Below are positions 1 through 9,662 of a DNA stretch of 64,000 nucleotides, in pieces. The DNA is taken from NCBI GenBank assembly GCA_911728435.2, contig OU452209.1, positions 12,320,869 to 12,384,868 of the forward strand. Direction: 5' to 3'. The DNA comes from Apoderus coryli. Its lineage: Eukaryota; Arthropoda; Insecta; Coleoptera; Attelabidae. How positions within the stretch are numbered: position 1 is the first letter of the stretch; the number at the start of each line of letters is the position of its first letter. The notes beneath the pieces were generated by a model. The model did not search any database, was not told the DNA's origin, and worked only from the letters and a program-made list of their open reading frames with translations. A program made the translations under genes and the position numbers.

Positions 1-3
1 TTC

Positions 4-411
4 TTAATTCATTTTGTTATAGAACACATGGCCATAGTAATTGAAGGCATTTCTGCTTCTTGACAATCGCGTGAAATCAAGAAAGATATTATTTCGATGC
101 CTAGTATTATGAGCATGCACATCGTTGGCAAATACATACTCACCTATGTGACTTCTCACGTGTAACAGACATACCCATATGTATAGACTAGGCAGGGTTA
201 GAATGTTTAGCATTTTAAAATGTTCTTTAACATCCTCGCGATAATTTAGGCCAAGCATAGATCGAATTGCACGCCTCTGCATTTTAAAAACGCTACCGGC
301 ATGGCTAGAGTGCCCCCAGTTTAGAATTGCATATGACATAGCGCTCTGAAATAAGGCAAAATATGTTGTTCTTAGAACGCTAATAGACACGTCGTCCCTC
401 AGGTTGCCCAA
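4..411 (-). pseudogene. LINE reverse transcriptase C-terminal tail
   Basis: About 135 residues continuing the same LINE toward its C terminus after a break at 411-594. It contains the post-RT segment typical of Jockey-like elements: a YFALFQSAMSYAILNWGHSS-type stretch followed by QRRAIRSMLGL, and a tail with HNTRHRNN before the final residues. These segments lie in the thumb and C-terminal region and have no separate enzymatic activity. Assignment rests on this order and on adjacency to the RT piece at 594-1199. The frame is open but disconnected from the palm. Confidence 0.75.
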
Positions 412-593
412 CAGTAAGACGATCTTACACAGCTTGCCAGGAAACGCTCTCTACATGCTGACCCCAACACAATCTCGCATTAAGCACACTGCCCAAAAAC
501 TTAACTCCTGAAGTGTTGTCAATGTCCCGAATATCGCGAAGCCAAAATATAATGGTTTCTGCTTTACTTTAAATCAAAGTAAGCTTATTAGCC

Positions 594-1199
594 TCAAACC
601 AGTCGGAAGCCCTCGACCGCACCTCGATTTTGAAGATTTTCGAGGCTACTGGACACTCTGAGCATCGTCGTGTCATCCGCGAAGAGTGTAAAATGAGTGT
701 CCCTGACATAACCTGGAAGATCATTAACGTATATAAGAAATAGCAAAGGCTCTAACACAGAGCCCTGTGGGACACCATGTTTAATCAAGGACATATCAGA
801 CAAAACGTTGTTATAAAATGTTCGCTGTTGACGTCGATCCAAACAGCTTGCCAGTAGTTTAATAGATGAATTTTGTACGCCATACTTGGCAAGTTTTCCA
901 AGCAAAATATCATGATTGAGACAGTCGAAAGCCTTCGACAGGTCCCAGAAAATACCTCCAGCAAACTGTCCCTCCTCAAAAGCACCCGCCACATCCTGGA
1001 CAAAATGTCCGATCGCGTATGTAGTGGACCTACCCGATCTAAATCCAAACTGCGAAGCTGACAATAAATTGTTTGTCTCGAAGTAGTTCGTTAATTGAGC
1101 ACACAACACTTTTTCCATTATCTTACCCAAAGTTGGTATGATAGAAATGGGCCTGTAGTTGTTCACGTCCTCCATGTCACCCTTTTTAAAGACCGGCAC
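594..1199 (-). pseudogene. LINE reverse transcriptase, fingers-palm fragment
   Basis: Reverse transcriptase domain fragment of about 200 aa from a non-LTR retrotransposon. It copies element RNA into DNA at a nicked target. Visible motifs in order are NNYRPISIIPTLGKIMEK (fingers), SQFGFRSGRST, the palm motif-A region with a SKAFD-type segment (DLSKAFDCLNHD), HGVPQGSVLEPLLFLIYVND (motif B) and FTLFADDTTM, which holds the catalytic Asp pair. The L in SVLEPLLF replaces the usual G. No endonuclease domain remains upstream, and the downstream frame is broken, so no functional protein is expected. Confidence 0.88.
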
Positions 1200-1245
1200 T
1201 ACCCTGGAGATCTGCAGACAATCCGGAAATACACTGTACTAAATA

Positions 1246-2649
1246 CATTAATTGATAAGCCTAGTTACAGGAGACAAAATAATCTCCTTGATCGATAAGA
1301 GTATGTTAAGAGTATGTGTTAGTATATTTTTGTTATGAATTAGGTGGCGAACTTAATTAAATAATTGTAAAGCAATAAAAATGAAGTTTGGTGGCATTTT
1401 ATGTTCGAGGGTCGACCCTGGTTTCCAAGACTAGATTAAATTGTTGCGGTCATTTCATATTCGCCGTCCTTATGTGCTGAGTAAATTGTATTGTAAATTG
1501 GCTCCAATTTAAAAGCGTCTTCAGCATTAGGTGAGAAAAATGACTTACTGATGCCTATTTTTACTAGGTAATTATATTATTGTAATTTGCGAACACCTGG
1601 GTGAGCCAACCAATGAATGCAGTTGAATTTTCTAAGGCTTAAAGAACTGCCGAACCTTCAATATTTTGCCTTTTCAAAAAACGGAATTACATTTTTTCCG
1701 CAGAGTTGCAGATAGGTATAGGGAAGTGTTAAGACAAAATACATCAAAGGGATAGGAATCAAAGAATGCAATACAATATATGTTCCATTTGATATAAGAA
1801 AGTTGGTATCAACTTCCGGAGAATATTTTGAAAGTATAGACTAGATCCTATGTAATCCTATCTGACCTCCCATCGACTGTGAGTCCCACGGCGCTTTATG
1901 CTTTTTTATGTGTTATATGAATTAGGTGATTAAATTCTAAAAGATTTCAATAAAACTAGGTTTATAAAAAAAACTACAAGTAGATATTGCCGTAAAATCT
2001 GCAGTGCATCATAATAATCTTACACAACATGTATCTGTCCATTCCAAAATCCGCTAACAAAATCCGCTGTAAATCGTCAGCTCAAAAAATAAACGACGTC
2101 AAAGATTAGAGCATACCTAACATGAAACAATGTACAGAAAAAATGTAAAAATGTGGAAAAAAAACCAACTCGGGCGTGTGTAATTACTCAATGCCACGGC
2201 AACGCTAAGCTGCGCTGTGTCTTATGTTAATCTCGCGTAATCCTGTGTCGGGCTTGCTGCTGCTCTCCTGCCAGGATTCCTGCCATTATTCACGCCGTTG
2301 TGAACCGGGCTCCTGCTGTATATGTGTCTGTGTGTGCTTTCACTTATTACTGTCGGTGGTCTGGTATCATCATAGGATGGCATAACTAAATGGAGATATA
2401 TGGATAGGTAATTTTAAATGCTAATCAGACACCATGATGTTTAGAAGAAGATTTTTAGAGATAATGTGAAACGATGATGGGCACATTTGTAGTTTAATTA
2501 TGCTTGATTCGATTTTATGAATAGAAAAGAAGTAAAACCACTTTTTTCTTAAAATATACAGCTTTAGAACTTTACCGAACATAACTATAAAGTTTGTTAT
2601 ATCTTTCTAATCTTAACTCGATATCCCTTTGTAATGGCAATACTGACCG
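1246..2649. other. Gene-less AT-rich stretch with a short GC-richer island
   Basis: I see no coding motif, tRNA or clear repeat here. One sub-segment, about 2165-2345, is clearly richer in G and C than its surroundings and contains several CTGC/CCTGCC words. It could be an unrecognised host regulatory segment or an old repeat. Nothing else can be supported. Confidence 0.4.
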
Positions 2650-2855
2650 CAGCCGTCCATAAAATAAAAAAAATAAAATAAATATATATTTGTCAAAAAA
2701 TTAAAAATAATTATTAGACAGGTAAACAAAACATATAAAACATAAGAAGAATAATTAATACATACAGGTACATCGTCAAATTGAAAAACAAATAAATCAA
2801 TTAAGATAGGTACTTAAAGTAAATTAATTAAGTAAATATTCTACAGTTCAATATA

Positions 2856-3220
2856 CAGGGTGGTCCAACGAAAAGTTTGCACCTAGCTTTTCTCTTTTTT
2901 TTGTAGTCGAATGCGAAAATGCTCGGACACGTCGATTTTGCTTTTGAGGGGGACACATTTTAAACATATTTTTCGATCTGCGCCTTTAACCCCCTAGCGG
3001 GGGTGAGTAACAACCCTAAAATTTTAAATGGAAAGAGGGGTCTAATGACATATCATTTGAAAGGACACAAAATTGTCTTTCTAATGATACCCTATTTGTC
3101 GAATTTTACTAAAACAGTTAATACGAAAACGACTTTAAAGACATTAAGCCGATAATTTTGGTATTAATGAGAAATACAAATAAGTTTTAATTATTACGAC
3201 TGAAAACAACTACAATCATT
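2856..3220 (+). repeat. Left terminal inverted repeat of the mariner
   Basis: About 365 bp that match 4578-4942 in reverse complement. The outer part, with the CCCCCTAGCGGGGG-type stretch, differs at very few positions; one visible difference is GAATGCG versus GAACGCG. The innermost 30-40 bp are more diverged. Confidence 0.92.
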
Positions 3221-3424
3221 TCTAAATTATTTACTTTGAAGAAAAACGGGATTTCAAAAACACTATCTTATTTATCAGAACTAAATTCCTCACTAATCGT
3301 TTGCGTTTTTTGTTGAAATAAAAACTGCAGATACGTGTAGGAAAAGAATTTACACCGTTTATTTTAGTCTTTTCATTGATTCAGTTTGGTTGCTTCTCAA
3401 GTTATTTTACTTTTACCGTACAAA

Positions 3425-4498
3425 ATGATTTATTCCATTCTAGAACGAGTTGAAATTGTTAAACTTTATTTTCAAAATAATAGTAGTGCTAGACTTACGG
3501 CTCGCTTATTTAATGAGAGACATCCCGATAAAAATGTGAATGATGTGTACGTTGGCAAGTTAGTTAAAAAGTTTGTAGATACCGGATCTGTCTGTAATGT
3601 AAAACACCAGCCGCAGAAACCGATCAGAAATGAAGCTGTGGAAGTCGCTGTTTTAGGGCATGTTGAAATGGATCATAGTCAAAGTACCCGTCAACTAGCT
3701 GAAGCCTCAGGTGTCTCCCGTTCGTCCATAATACGAATTTTAAAAGCGTACAAATTTCATCCGTACAAAATCAAATTAGTACAGGAACTAAATGAGGATG
3801 ATCCTGATAGAAGGCTGCAATTTTGTGAAGCAATGAGCCAGCGTTTAATTGAAGATCCGCAATTATTATTTAACATTTGTTTTTCCGACGAATGCACATT
3901 TTATTTGAATGGAGCTGTAAATAGGCACAATTGCCGTTACTGGGATGACAGTAACCCACATTTATTCCGTGAGGTTCATACCCAGTATCCTCAAAAAATA
4001 AACGTCTGGTGTGGCATATTAGGAAATCATATTATAGGACCACTTTTTATTCCTGGAAATTTAACTGGTGAAGTGTACCTAAACATGCTTGAAGACACAA
4101 TTGATCCTTTAATAACACAAATAATAGAAGATGACCAAAATCATACTGCTGATCGGCTTTATTTCCAGCAAGATGGAGCACCTCCGCACTATGTGGCTCC
4201 TGTAAGACAGTTCTTAGATGACCGGTTCCCTGGACGGTGGATTGGAAGGAGGGGCCCAATTGAATGGCCTGCCAGGTCACCGGATTTATCGCCTTTAGAC
4301 TTTTTTCTTTGGGGGCACTTAAAAAATAAATGTTTTGCCACGAAGCCCGAGTCCATAGAAGATCTTCGCCAACGCATTACAGAAGAGTGCAGAAACATAA
4401 CACCTGATATGCTACAAAATGTTAGAAATAGATTTGAACAAAATCTGTATTATTGTATGGAATCAAATGGGTCACATTTTCAACATTTGTTAATGTAA
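3425..4498 (+). CDS. Mariner-family transposase, intact, DD41D signature
   Basis: Transposase of 357 aa that cuts the element at its TIRs and inserts it at TA dinucleotides. I chose the ATG at 3425 (MIYSILERVE); the open frame extends further 5' only without an ATG. The N-terminal half holds helix-turn-helix-like DNA-binding segments (residues about 1-60, and 85-108 with STRQLAEASGVSRSSIIRIL). The catalytic triad is D155 in CFSDECTF, D250 in QQDGAPPH and D292 in SPDLSPLDFFLWG. There are 41 residues between the second and third Asp, a spacing reported for the rosa-like group of mariners. WPARSPDL precedes the last Asp, as is typical. No stops or frameshifts; length is normal for the family. 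Confidence 0.93.
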   Translation: MIYSILERVEIVKLYFQNNSSARLTARLFNERHPDKNVNDVYVGKLVKKFVDTGSVCNVKHQPQKPIRNEAVEVAVLGHVEMDHSQSTRQLAEASGVSRSSIIRILKAYKFHPYKIKLVQELNEDDPDRRLQFCEAMSQRLIEDPQLLFNICFSDECTFYLNGAVNRHNCRYWDDSNPHLFREVHTQYPQKINVWCGILGNHIIGPLFIPGNLTGEVYLNMLEDTIDPLITQIIEDDQNHTADRLYFQQDGAPPHYVAPVRQFLDDRFPGRWIGRRGPIEWPARSPDLSPLDFFLWGHLKNKCFATKPESIEDLRQRITEECRNITPDMLQNVRNRFEQNLYYCMESNGSHFQHLLM

Positions 4499-4577
4499 CG
4501 TTTTAATAAATCAATTTAACAGCTTGTTTACTTTTTTTACAAAGCAATGTTAAAACTAACAAACATTGGAATGTACT

Positions 4578-4942
4578 AACGATTGCAGGTGTTTTCACTC
4601 GCAATAATTAAAACTTATTTGTATTTCTCATTAATACCAAAATTATCGGCTTAATGTCTTTAAAGTCGTTTTCGTATTAACTGTTTTAGTAAAATTCGAC
4701 AAATAGGGTATCATTAGAAAGACAATTTTGTGTCCTTTCAAATGATATGTCATTAGACCCCTCTTTCCATTTAAAATTTTAGGGTTGTTACTCACCCCCG
4801 CTAGGGGGTTAAAGGCGCAGATCGAAAAATATGTTTAAAATGTGTCCCCCTCAAAAGCAAAATCGACGTGTCCGAGCATTTTCGCGTTCGACTACAAAAA
4901 AAAGAGAAAAGCTAGGTGCAAACTTTTCGTTGGACCACCCTG
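4578..4942 (-). repeat. Right terminal inverted repeat of the mariner
   Basis: Reverse-complement partner of 2856-3220, ending CCACCCTG immediately before the TA target duplicate at 4943-4944. Confidence 0.92.
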
Positions 4943-5003
4943 TATATACAAAACACACAATACAAACTACTAAGTACTATCCAGTGTGTGAATCGCTCAA
5001 AAA

Positions 5004-5354
5004 TTACTGCACATTAAAAAAGTCACCTACTGTATAAAAAGCTTTTTCTGACAAATACGTCTTTAGAGCTTTACGGAATCGAGGAAGGGATGATAGCAAT
5101 TTGATTTCCATTGGCAGATGGTTGTGCATTTTTTTTACATTGTATATAATCGAGCTTTTGATTAATTCGGAGGATGAGGCTGGCAGATAAAGATCATGTT
5201 CGGAGTTTCTAAGGAGATAGTTATGGAATGGTCTTTCAGAGATATCTGACAGGTGTTTGCGGATTAAGCAGAACGATTCCAATATGAATAAGGAAGGTAG
5301 TGTTAGTATTTTAAATTTTCTGAAGAAGTCCTGGCAATGGGCTCTATAGTGCAA
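5004..5354 (-). pseudogene. LINE ORF2 C-terminal tail fragment
   Basis: About 116 residues of the C-terminal tail of the LINE spanning this region. Visible hallmarks are FKILTLPSLFILES (a segment also recognisable in the LINE at 4-411 as MLNILTLPSLYIW), a short His-rich segment, and a final block in which NHLPMEIKLL and FRKALKTYLSEKAF resemble the NxLP...FK..L ending of Jockey/CR1 proteins. It follows the RT half at 5427-5705 after a frame break. It lacks catalytic residues and is not functional. Confidence 0.78.
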
Positions 5355-5426
5355 TCTCAGAGAGTATCGAATAGCTCTTTTTTGTAATCTAAAAATACGC
5401 CCAAATTGCGTTGCACAGCATGTACC

Positions 5427-5705
5427 CTAGAATGGGAGCGCGTATCGAAGATGGGATTCGAAGAGTGAAAAGTAGACTGTTATGGAAGTTGACAAATTAA
5501 GTTCTTTGGAAACTGATCTTAACGCAAAACAGGAAGAGCTTAATTTTTTTGATAACACATCAATGTGCAACTTCCACTTCAGGCAGCTGTCAACAACAAG
5601 GCCCAGAAACTTCACAGACGTCATAATAGTGGAATTATTAAGTTCAAAAGACTGCAGCGCACCTTTATATGACACAGATTTAGTTTTCGCAGTGTTCAAG
5701 CACAA
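5427..5705 (-). pseudogene. LINE reverse transcriptase, C-terminal half fragment
   Basis: About 92 residues. LNTAKTKSV matches the LN..KTK.v segment that follows the FADD box, SVKFLGLVVDSCLKWKLHID is the conserved FLG...D..L.W..HI block, and LFESHLRYALPF is the start of the conserved S.lrYg..fWg segment. The FADD box itself is absent because the upstream piece stops just before it. The gap implies an internal deletion of roughly 80 codons. Confidence 0.82.
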
Positions 5706-5737
5706 CAGGTTAGAGTCTCACCATGATTTGATGGTGA

Positions 5738-6325
5738 TTACGTCTTTGGATATGGTACTATTCTGTCAAACGTCTTCGAAAAATCCATGTATACCACATC
5801 CATTTGACCCCCACAATCCAATGTTTCCGATATCTCTTGTGTAATGGGTGTAAGATTGGTAATTGTAGATCTATGATTCATAAATCCATGTTGACACACA
5901 GAGATATCGGTACACAGATTATTGTAAATACGCGCAAATAAAATAGTTTCAAATATCTTTGAGAAATTCGACAGAATAGACACGGGGCGATAATTGGTTA
6001 TCTCACACTTATCTCCTGATTTCAAAACAGAAACAACCCTCGCCCGCTTCCAGACATCAGGGTATTTTTGTGTCTTCAAAATTAAGTTAAAAATGAGTTC
6101 CAAAGGTTCCACAAAAGCTTAATCCGTGACAAGAAAAGAAGGTACCAGATCAGGACCCGCCGTCATCTTCTTCTTCATCTTTCGGCGAGCAGCCATTATA
6201 TCATCCGATGTGATAGCATCAACATGCGTGGTAGTGTTTACTATAGAGAGTGCACGGTACTGTCCGCTGACATAGCAGATAATGGTAAGAAAACACTCTC
6301 GAAATACTCACTAAATGCATCCAAA
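5738..6325 (-). pseudogene. LINE reverse transcriptase, N-terminal half fragment
   Basis: Fingers and first palm part of an RT. The first part (about 6120-6325) shows AITSDDIMAARRKM and AGPDLVPSFL, the linker segment that precedes RT in LINEs. It continues with PLELIFNLILKTQKYPDVWK, RVVSVLKSGD, ITNYRPVSILSNFSKIFE, QHGFMNHRST and VYMDFSKTFDRI, which carries the motif-A Asp. A stop near 6118 separates the first part from the long open frame. Sequence after SKTFDRI is lost. The protein cannot be active. Confidence 0.85.
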
Positions 6326-6379
6326 ACCGTCGCAGGCTCATCACATATTCTGCCACCGTAGTGCATTACATTAGGAATC

Positions 6380-6990
6380 CTAGATGACCCAGTACGCTGG
6401 TGGAAATAGGACCCAAAATCCCCTGGGATCAGGTTTTAAAGTATCCTGAATATTCTGCATATAATTGCGATAAGAAATCCTAATGTCAAACTTAATCAAC
6501 CTCCGGAGTCTCTTAAACTCTGTATAATATCCATTATCATGAGTTCTCTTGAATTTATTAAAATTTTTATCCTTTTGCTTAATATTAGATATTATATCAG
6601 GAGTGTACCAAGCCGGAAATAATCTTGCATAATTTTGTAATTTAGGTACATGCAAATGAAATAATGCATAGAGTCTCTTATAGAAGTTTCCAACAGCGTC
6701 GTCAACATCAATGCACAGTTTCAAATACGACCAATCTGTAGCAAGAATTGAGTCATACAAAGAAATGTAATCAGCCTTTTTAAAATTTTATGGTTTCCGT
6801 TAAGTGGAAAACAAGCAGATTTAGAGACAGAGCTGTAGAGCCTAACATATAATGCTACTATCTACTACTACTACTATATAAACCCAATACCATTGGCGTT
6901 GTTCTTGTTTCTAATGAAGTTAGATAGTTCGACACATTCCTTATTAAAATTATCCAATTTGAATTGATGCGCCCTGTAAAATATCTTGTA
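6380..6990 (-). pseudogene. LINE endonuclease-RT linker remnant
   Basis: Minus-strand coding remnant upstream of the RT. The frame at 6380-6760 contains WYTPDIISNIKQKDK, resembling the W.t.el...i..rd.l..k segment found between endonuclease and RT in LINE ORF2. Another short open piece nearer 6990 (RAHQFKLDNFNKECVEL) may extend it, but I am less sure of that. No endonuclease catalytic motif (SDH, GDFN) is seen further 5', so the copy is 5'-truncated or the domain is unrecognisable. Confidence 0.6.
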
Positions 6991-7841
6991 TACCCATTCC
7001 CAGACCCGTCAACACATAGAGTAACAAACTACCGACCCAACTACCTGGTAAACTGCATATAAATAACTAGAACTACACATATATTTGCTCTCTCCTATAT
7101 GCTCAGCAAATTCTGTCATCAGATAAATTTAGCAATTATATGTACCAACAGCTAAACAATCACACATCCTATTCCATAGGTGTACCCAAACTACATAGAG
7201 CCAAGCCTATCTATCATAAATCAAGTTAACTGCCCCTGGTTGTTGTATACTTTAGTAATAAACTCGTAAGTCTCTGTGATTAATAGATGGAATTGATGTG
7301 TAATAGTGTACTCAGCTAGTAAGGTATCCGGTTGCTATTTGTTTGAACGATATCACATGAAGCCTGTTGGTAGTCTTGTCAGTGACAGTATTTATTTATC
7401 TTGTTTAGTCTTATGTATAACTTAGCAAGGCTTTTTCCCTATATTTATAATGAATTAATGATTTAAGAAAATAAATAAATTAAAAATATGTTGCTATCTG
7501 CTCAGGTAGCCTTGGCCGTTAAGGATTCTCTTGGCGGATGGCTTGCTTGTTTTGCCTTTAAAAGAAGATTGTAGAAAAGGTAATGTCTCGGATTTGTTGC
7601 CCTTATTCTAAAACTTAACTAAACCTAACAAAATTCAATACCAGGCAACACATTAGTATTAATTAAATTATTACAATTTTAGCGTTTGCAGTATTTGTAT
7701 ACCCTGTTTCTTCGCGAGCTCTGTGATTCGCATGGTATTTTGTATACTACGTGGGTGTTATTATTTATTTATTTAAGAATTTTATTTATATTTATATAAT
7801 GTTACTGTATTGTATGTTTGTAGACTGACGGAAAAAAAAAC
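6991..7841. other. Gene-less stretch, no recognisable content
   Basis: AT-rich sequence without coding motifs. There is a short run of CTA/CTACTA triplets just before it (about 6850-6875) and a somewhat GC-richer patch near 7497-7560. I cannot assign either to a known repeat. Confidence 0.35.
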
Positions 7842-7875
7842 CTGAAGAAGACAAAAACTATTTTGTCGAAACGTC
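7842..7875 (+). ncRNA. Hammerhead-like hairpin motif (weak)
   Basis: Reads CTGAAGA, then a hairpin whose arms GACAAAA and TTTTGTC enclose ACTA, then GAAACGTC. The CTGANGA and GAAA boxes on either side of a stem, followed by ACGTC, are the ingredients of a hammerhead core. However, an extra A lies between CTGAAGA and the stem, so the canonical first pair of stem II is absent. It could be a degenerate ribozyme or an unrelated repeat hairpin. Confidence 0.3.
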
Positions 7876-8196
7876 GTAAAAGGAAAAAAAAAATTTGACA
7901 TGAAATAAAAAAAAAAATTATCTCACCATTGTTTGTTAATGCGAACCAAAAACCCAAGAGATATCCAAAAAATATATATGTTTTTATCTTTGGACTAATT
8001 CATAAACAAGCACAATATTTTCGACAAGAAAAAGGTCTTTCTTTTAGGTAACAATTCTTTTAGGAACATTTGTTAACGGCACCAAAGATAATAAATTTAT
8101 TACGTACAGATGTTGTATGATATTTACAAAAATATTAGACTTTCAGACATGTTAGGTATAAAACTGAGAGAAAATATCCAAAACTACCCAAATATA

Positions 8197-8425
8197 TATA
8201 CAGGGTAGGACGAAAGTAAATTTTATTGCCAGTGTGTCTTTGTTTTGTTACAGTGTTGCTTTCTTTAACTGGAATCATTTTTGAACCGTTTACTTTTTAT
8301 TTTTTAAGTTTATTTTGTGATTGGAGTGTGTAAGCCATATCTCCGACCCTTTGTGTACTTACTTATATGCAGTTCTATCACCTTTAGCAATTTGCCCATG
8401 TCTTTCTAAAACACCCTGCATATCA
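8197..8425. mobile_element. Mariner-type MITE or terminal fragment
   Basis: Starts with TACAGGGTAGG and is followed by TTGCCAGTGTGTCTTTGTTT. That segment also occurs, in the opposite orientation, at the right end of the mariner relic 32262-33636. A CACCCTGCATA end lies near 8412-8422. No coding capacity. Probably an internally deleted copy of the same mariner family; the right boundary is uncertain. Confidence 0.5.
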
Positions 8426-8660
8426 AAAATAGCTTGGACATGAATCTAATAAGATTTTTCGGGACATTTTATAGTAGTTGCTATGCTGGCCAAATGTGTT
8501 GGCCCCAGGTCGATGTAACTATTTGTAACGTTTGTGCTACAAGTGCCACCTTGTGGCAGCCACTACCGAATTAGAATAATAGTATAATAAATAAAAGAAA
8601 ACAAACAAAAACTTTCAAAGTCAACTCCACAAAATCTTTAATTTAGTTATGAAAAAGGAA

Positions 8661-8690
8661 ACTAGTTTCGGCTCAACAAGCGATCATCAG
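8661..8690 (-). ncRNA. Hammerhead-like motif in the Penelope 3' region
   Basis: On the minus strand it reads CTGATGA, a short stem region containing GCT and AGC, then GAAACTAGT. CTGATGA and GAAA are hammerhead core boxes, and the self-complementary ACTAGT could form a minimal stem III. The pairs that should open stem II are mismatched in this copy, so activity is doubtful. Its position 3' of the GIY-YIG domain supports a Penelope origin. Confidence 0.5.
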
Positions 8691-9092
8691 TCCTACAATA
8701 AAGATAAAAACGAACGCACAAGAGAAAAAATAAATAAATAAATAAAACGTACAACGGGCAGCAAATCTATACATAAGTTCAGAAGGTAAAAAACTTACCA
8801 TTCTTACAAAAACATCTGTGTAGAAAAAATATAAAACATGAATATGAATAACATTACACAACAAACACCTGTGTTGAGTAAATAAATAAAATAAGAATTT
8901 TAATGCATCCAAGACCAGATTCAAATATATCAAAAGGAAAAAACGAAAAACGTTTAACCTTTTTCTATAAGTACAGTATGTCCAAAAAGAATTGAATTGA
9001 ACTGGACTGAAATTCTAAAGAATCGTAAAAATAGTAAATTTAAATGAGGCAAGCAAAAACAGCATTAAAGAGGGGCATAAAAATTGAACACG

Positions 9093-9617
9093 TTACAAAT
9101 TAAAGAGTGAATTAATAATAGGGGACTCAATGAAAGATGTTTGGTCATTCAAGCAAGTGACACTATTATTTGACTTAGCCTTCATAATCTCCAAAATCTC
9201 CAAATAATTTAAACGGGAGCCCTTGATACACTTATGTAATAACGTTGAGTTATTCAAAATATCGAAGTTGTGATTTGTCGCGATTAGATGGTTTGCAAAA
9301 GTAGATGGAGTATTAAAAATATCGGTATTTTTATAACGGTTGTAATAATAAAAATGTTCCTTGATTCTCGTAAGGATCCTACGGCCAGATTGGCCGATAT
9401 AAATGTCATTACAGTCCTGACAAGAAAGTCCATAAACTCCCGAACATTTCAAAAAATTTTTTTTTGTTCTATCTTTAGAATTCACTAGGCAAAGGCTAAC
9501 GTTGTTAACAGTTCTAAAGCTAACGACAATATCCGGAATACTACTTCTTATCATTTTAGCAATCTTAAGACAATAGCTACCGGTATAAGTAAGAGAGACA
9601 TATCTCATGTTTTCCAC
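9093..9617 (-). pseudogene. GIY-YIG endonuclease domain of the Penelope-like element
   Basis: About 174 residues. The catalytic signature is GVYGLSCQDCNDIYIGQSGR: GVY stands for GIY, YIG is intact, and CxxC lies between, as is usual for Penelope nucleases. RILTRIKEH follows with the conserved Arg, then HLIATNHNFD. This nuclease nicks the target DNA to prime reverse transcription. The domain itself is an uninterrupted open frame to a stop at 9093, but it is cut off from its RT by frame disruption at about 9618-9662, so it is scored as part of a pseudogene. Confidence 0.88.
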
Positions 9618-9662
9618 AAGAGGACTTACAACCGTAAAAGAAAGTCTAAATCTTGTATAGAA

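Larger units (their letters stand above)
1..1245 (-). mobile_element. 5'-truncated non-LTR retrotransposon (Jockey/CR1-like LINE)
   Basis: Minus-strand LINE fragment that runs off the left edge of the window. Reading from about 1245 downward, coding starts abruptly inside the reverse transcriptase just before the VVPVFKKGD segment, as expected for 5' truncation during target-primed reverse transcription. The frame breaks between about 594 and 411, so the element is dead. The order of pieces (RT fingers/palm, thumb, C-terminal tail) is that of a Jockey/CR1-type ORF2; the clade is inferred from general motif style only. The 3' end lies outside the window. Confidence 0.85.
2856..4942 (+). mobile_element. 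Intact long-TIR mariner (DD41D) transposon
   Basis: Complete 2087-bp DNA transposon of the IS630-Tc1-mariner superfamily. It begins CAGGGTGGTCCAACGAAAAG and ends with the reverse complement, flanked on both sides by TA, the usual target duplication (2854-2855 and 4943-4944). It has terminal inverted repeats of about 365 bp, much longer than the roughly 30 bp of classical mariners, and they are almost identical. The single gene between them is an intact transposase. It is inserted in what looks like the 3' region of a decayed LINE. Intact gene plus near-identical TIRs suggest recent, possibly still possible, mobility. Confidence 0.93.
2650..6990 (-). mobile_element. Decayed LINE interrupted by a mariner insertion
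   Basis: A minus-strand LINE whose coding remnants lie at 5004-6990. From 5' to 3' they are a linker (6380-6990), RT N-terminal half (5738-6325), RT C-terminal half (5427-5705) and tail (5004-5354). The A/T-rich segment at about 2650-2855 looks like its 3' untranslated region and tail (on the minus strand, runs of TTTATTTT-type sequence). The intact mariner at 2856-4942 sits between this segment and the coding tail. The catalytic FADD box is missing between 5705 and 5738, so the RT is inactive. That the two flanks belong to one element is an inference from orientation and spacing. Confidence 0.7.

Noticed and set aside
3386..3424. Upstream extension of the mariner transposase
   Set aside because: The extension has no ATG; the first ATG at 3425 gives a normal-length protein with the expected N terminus.
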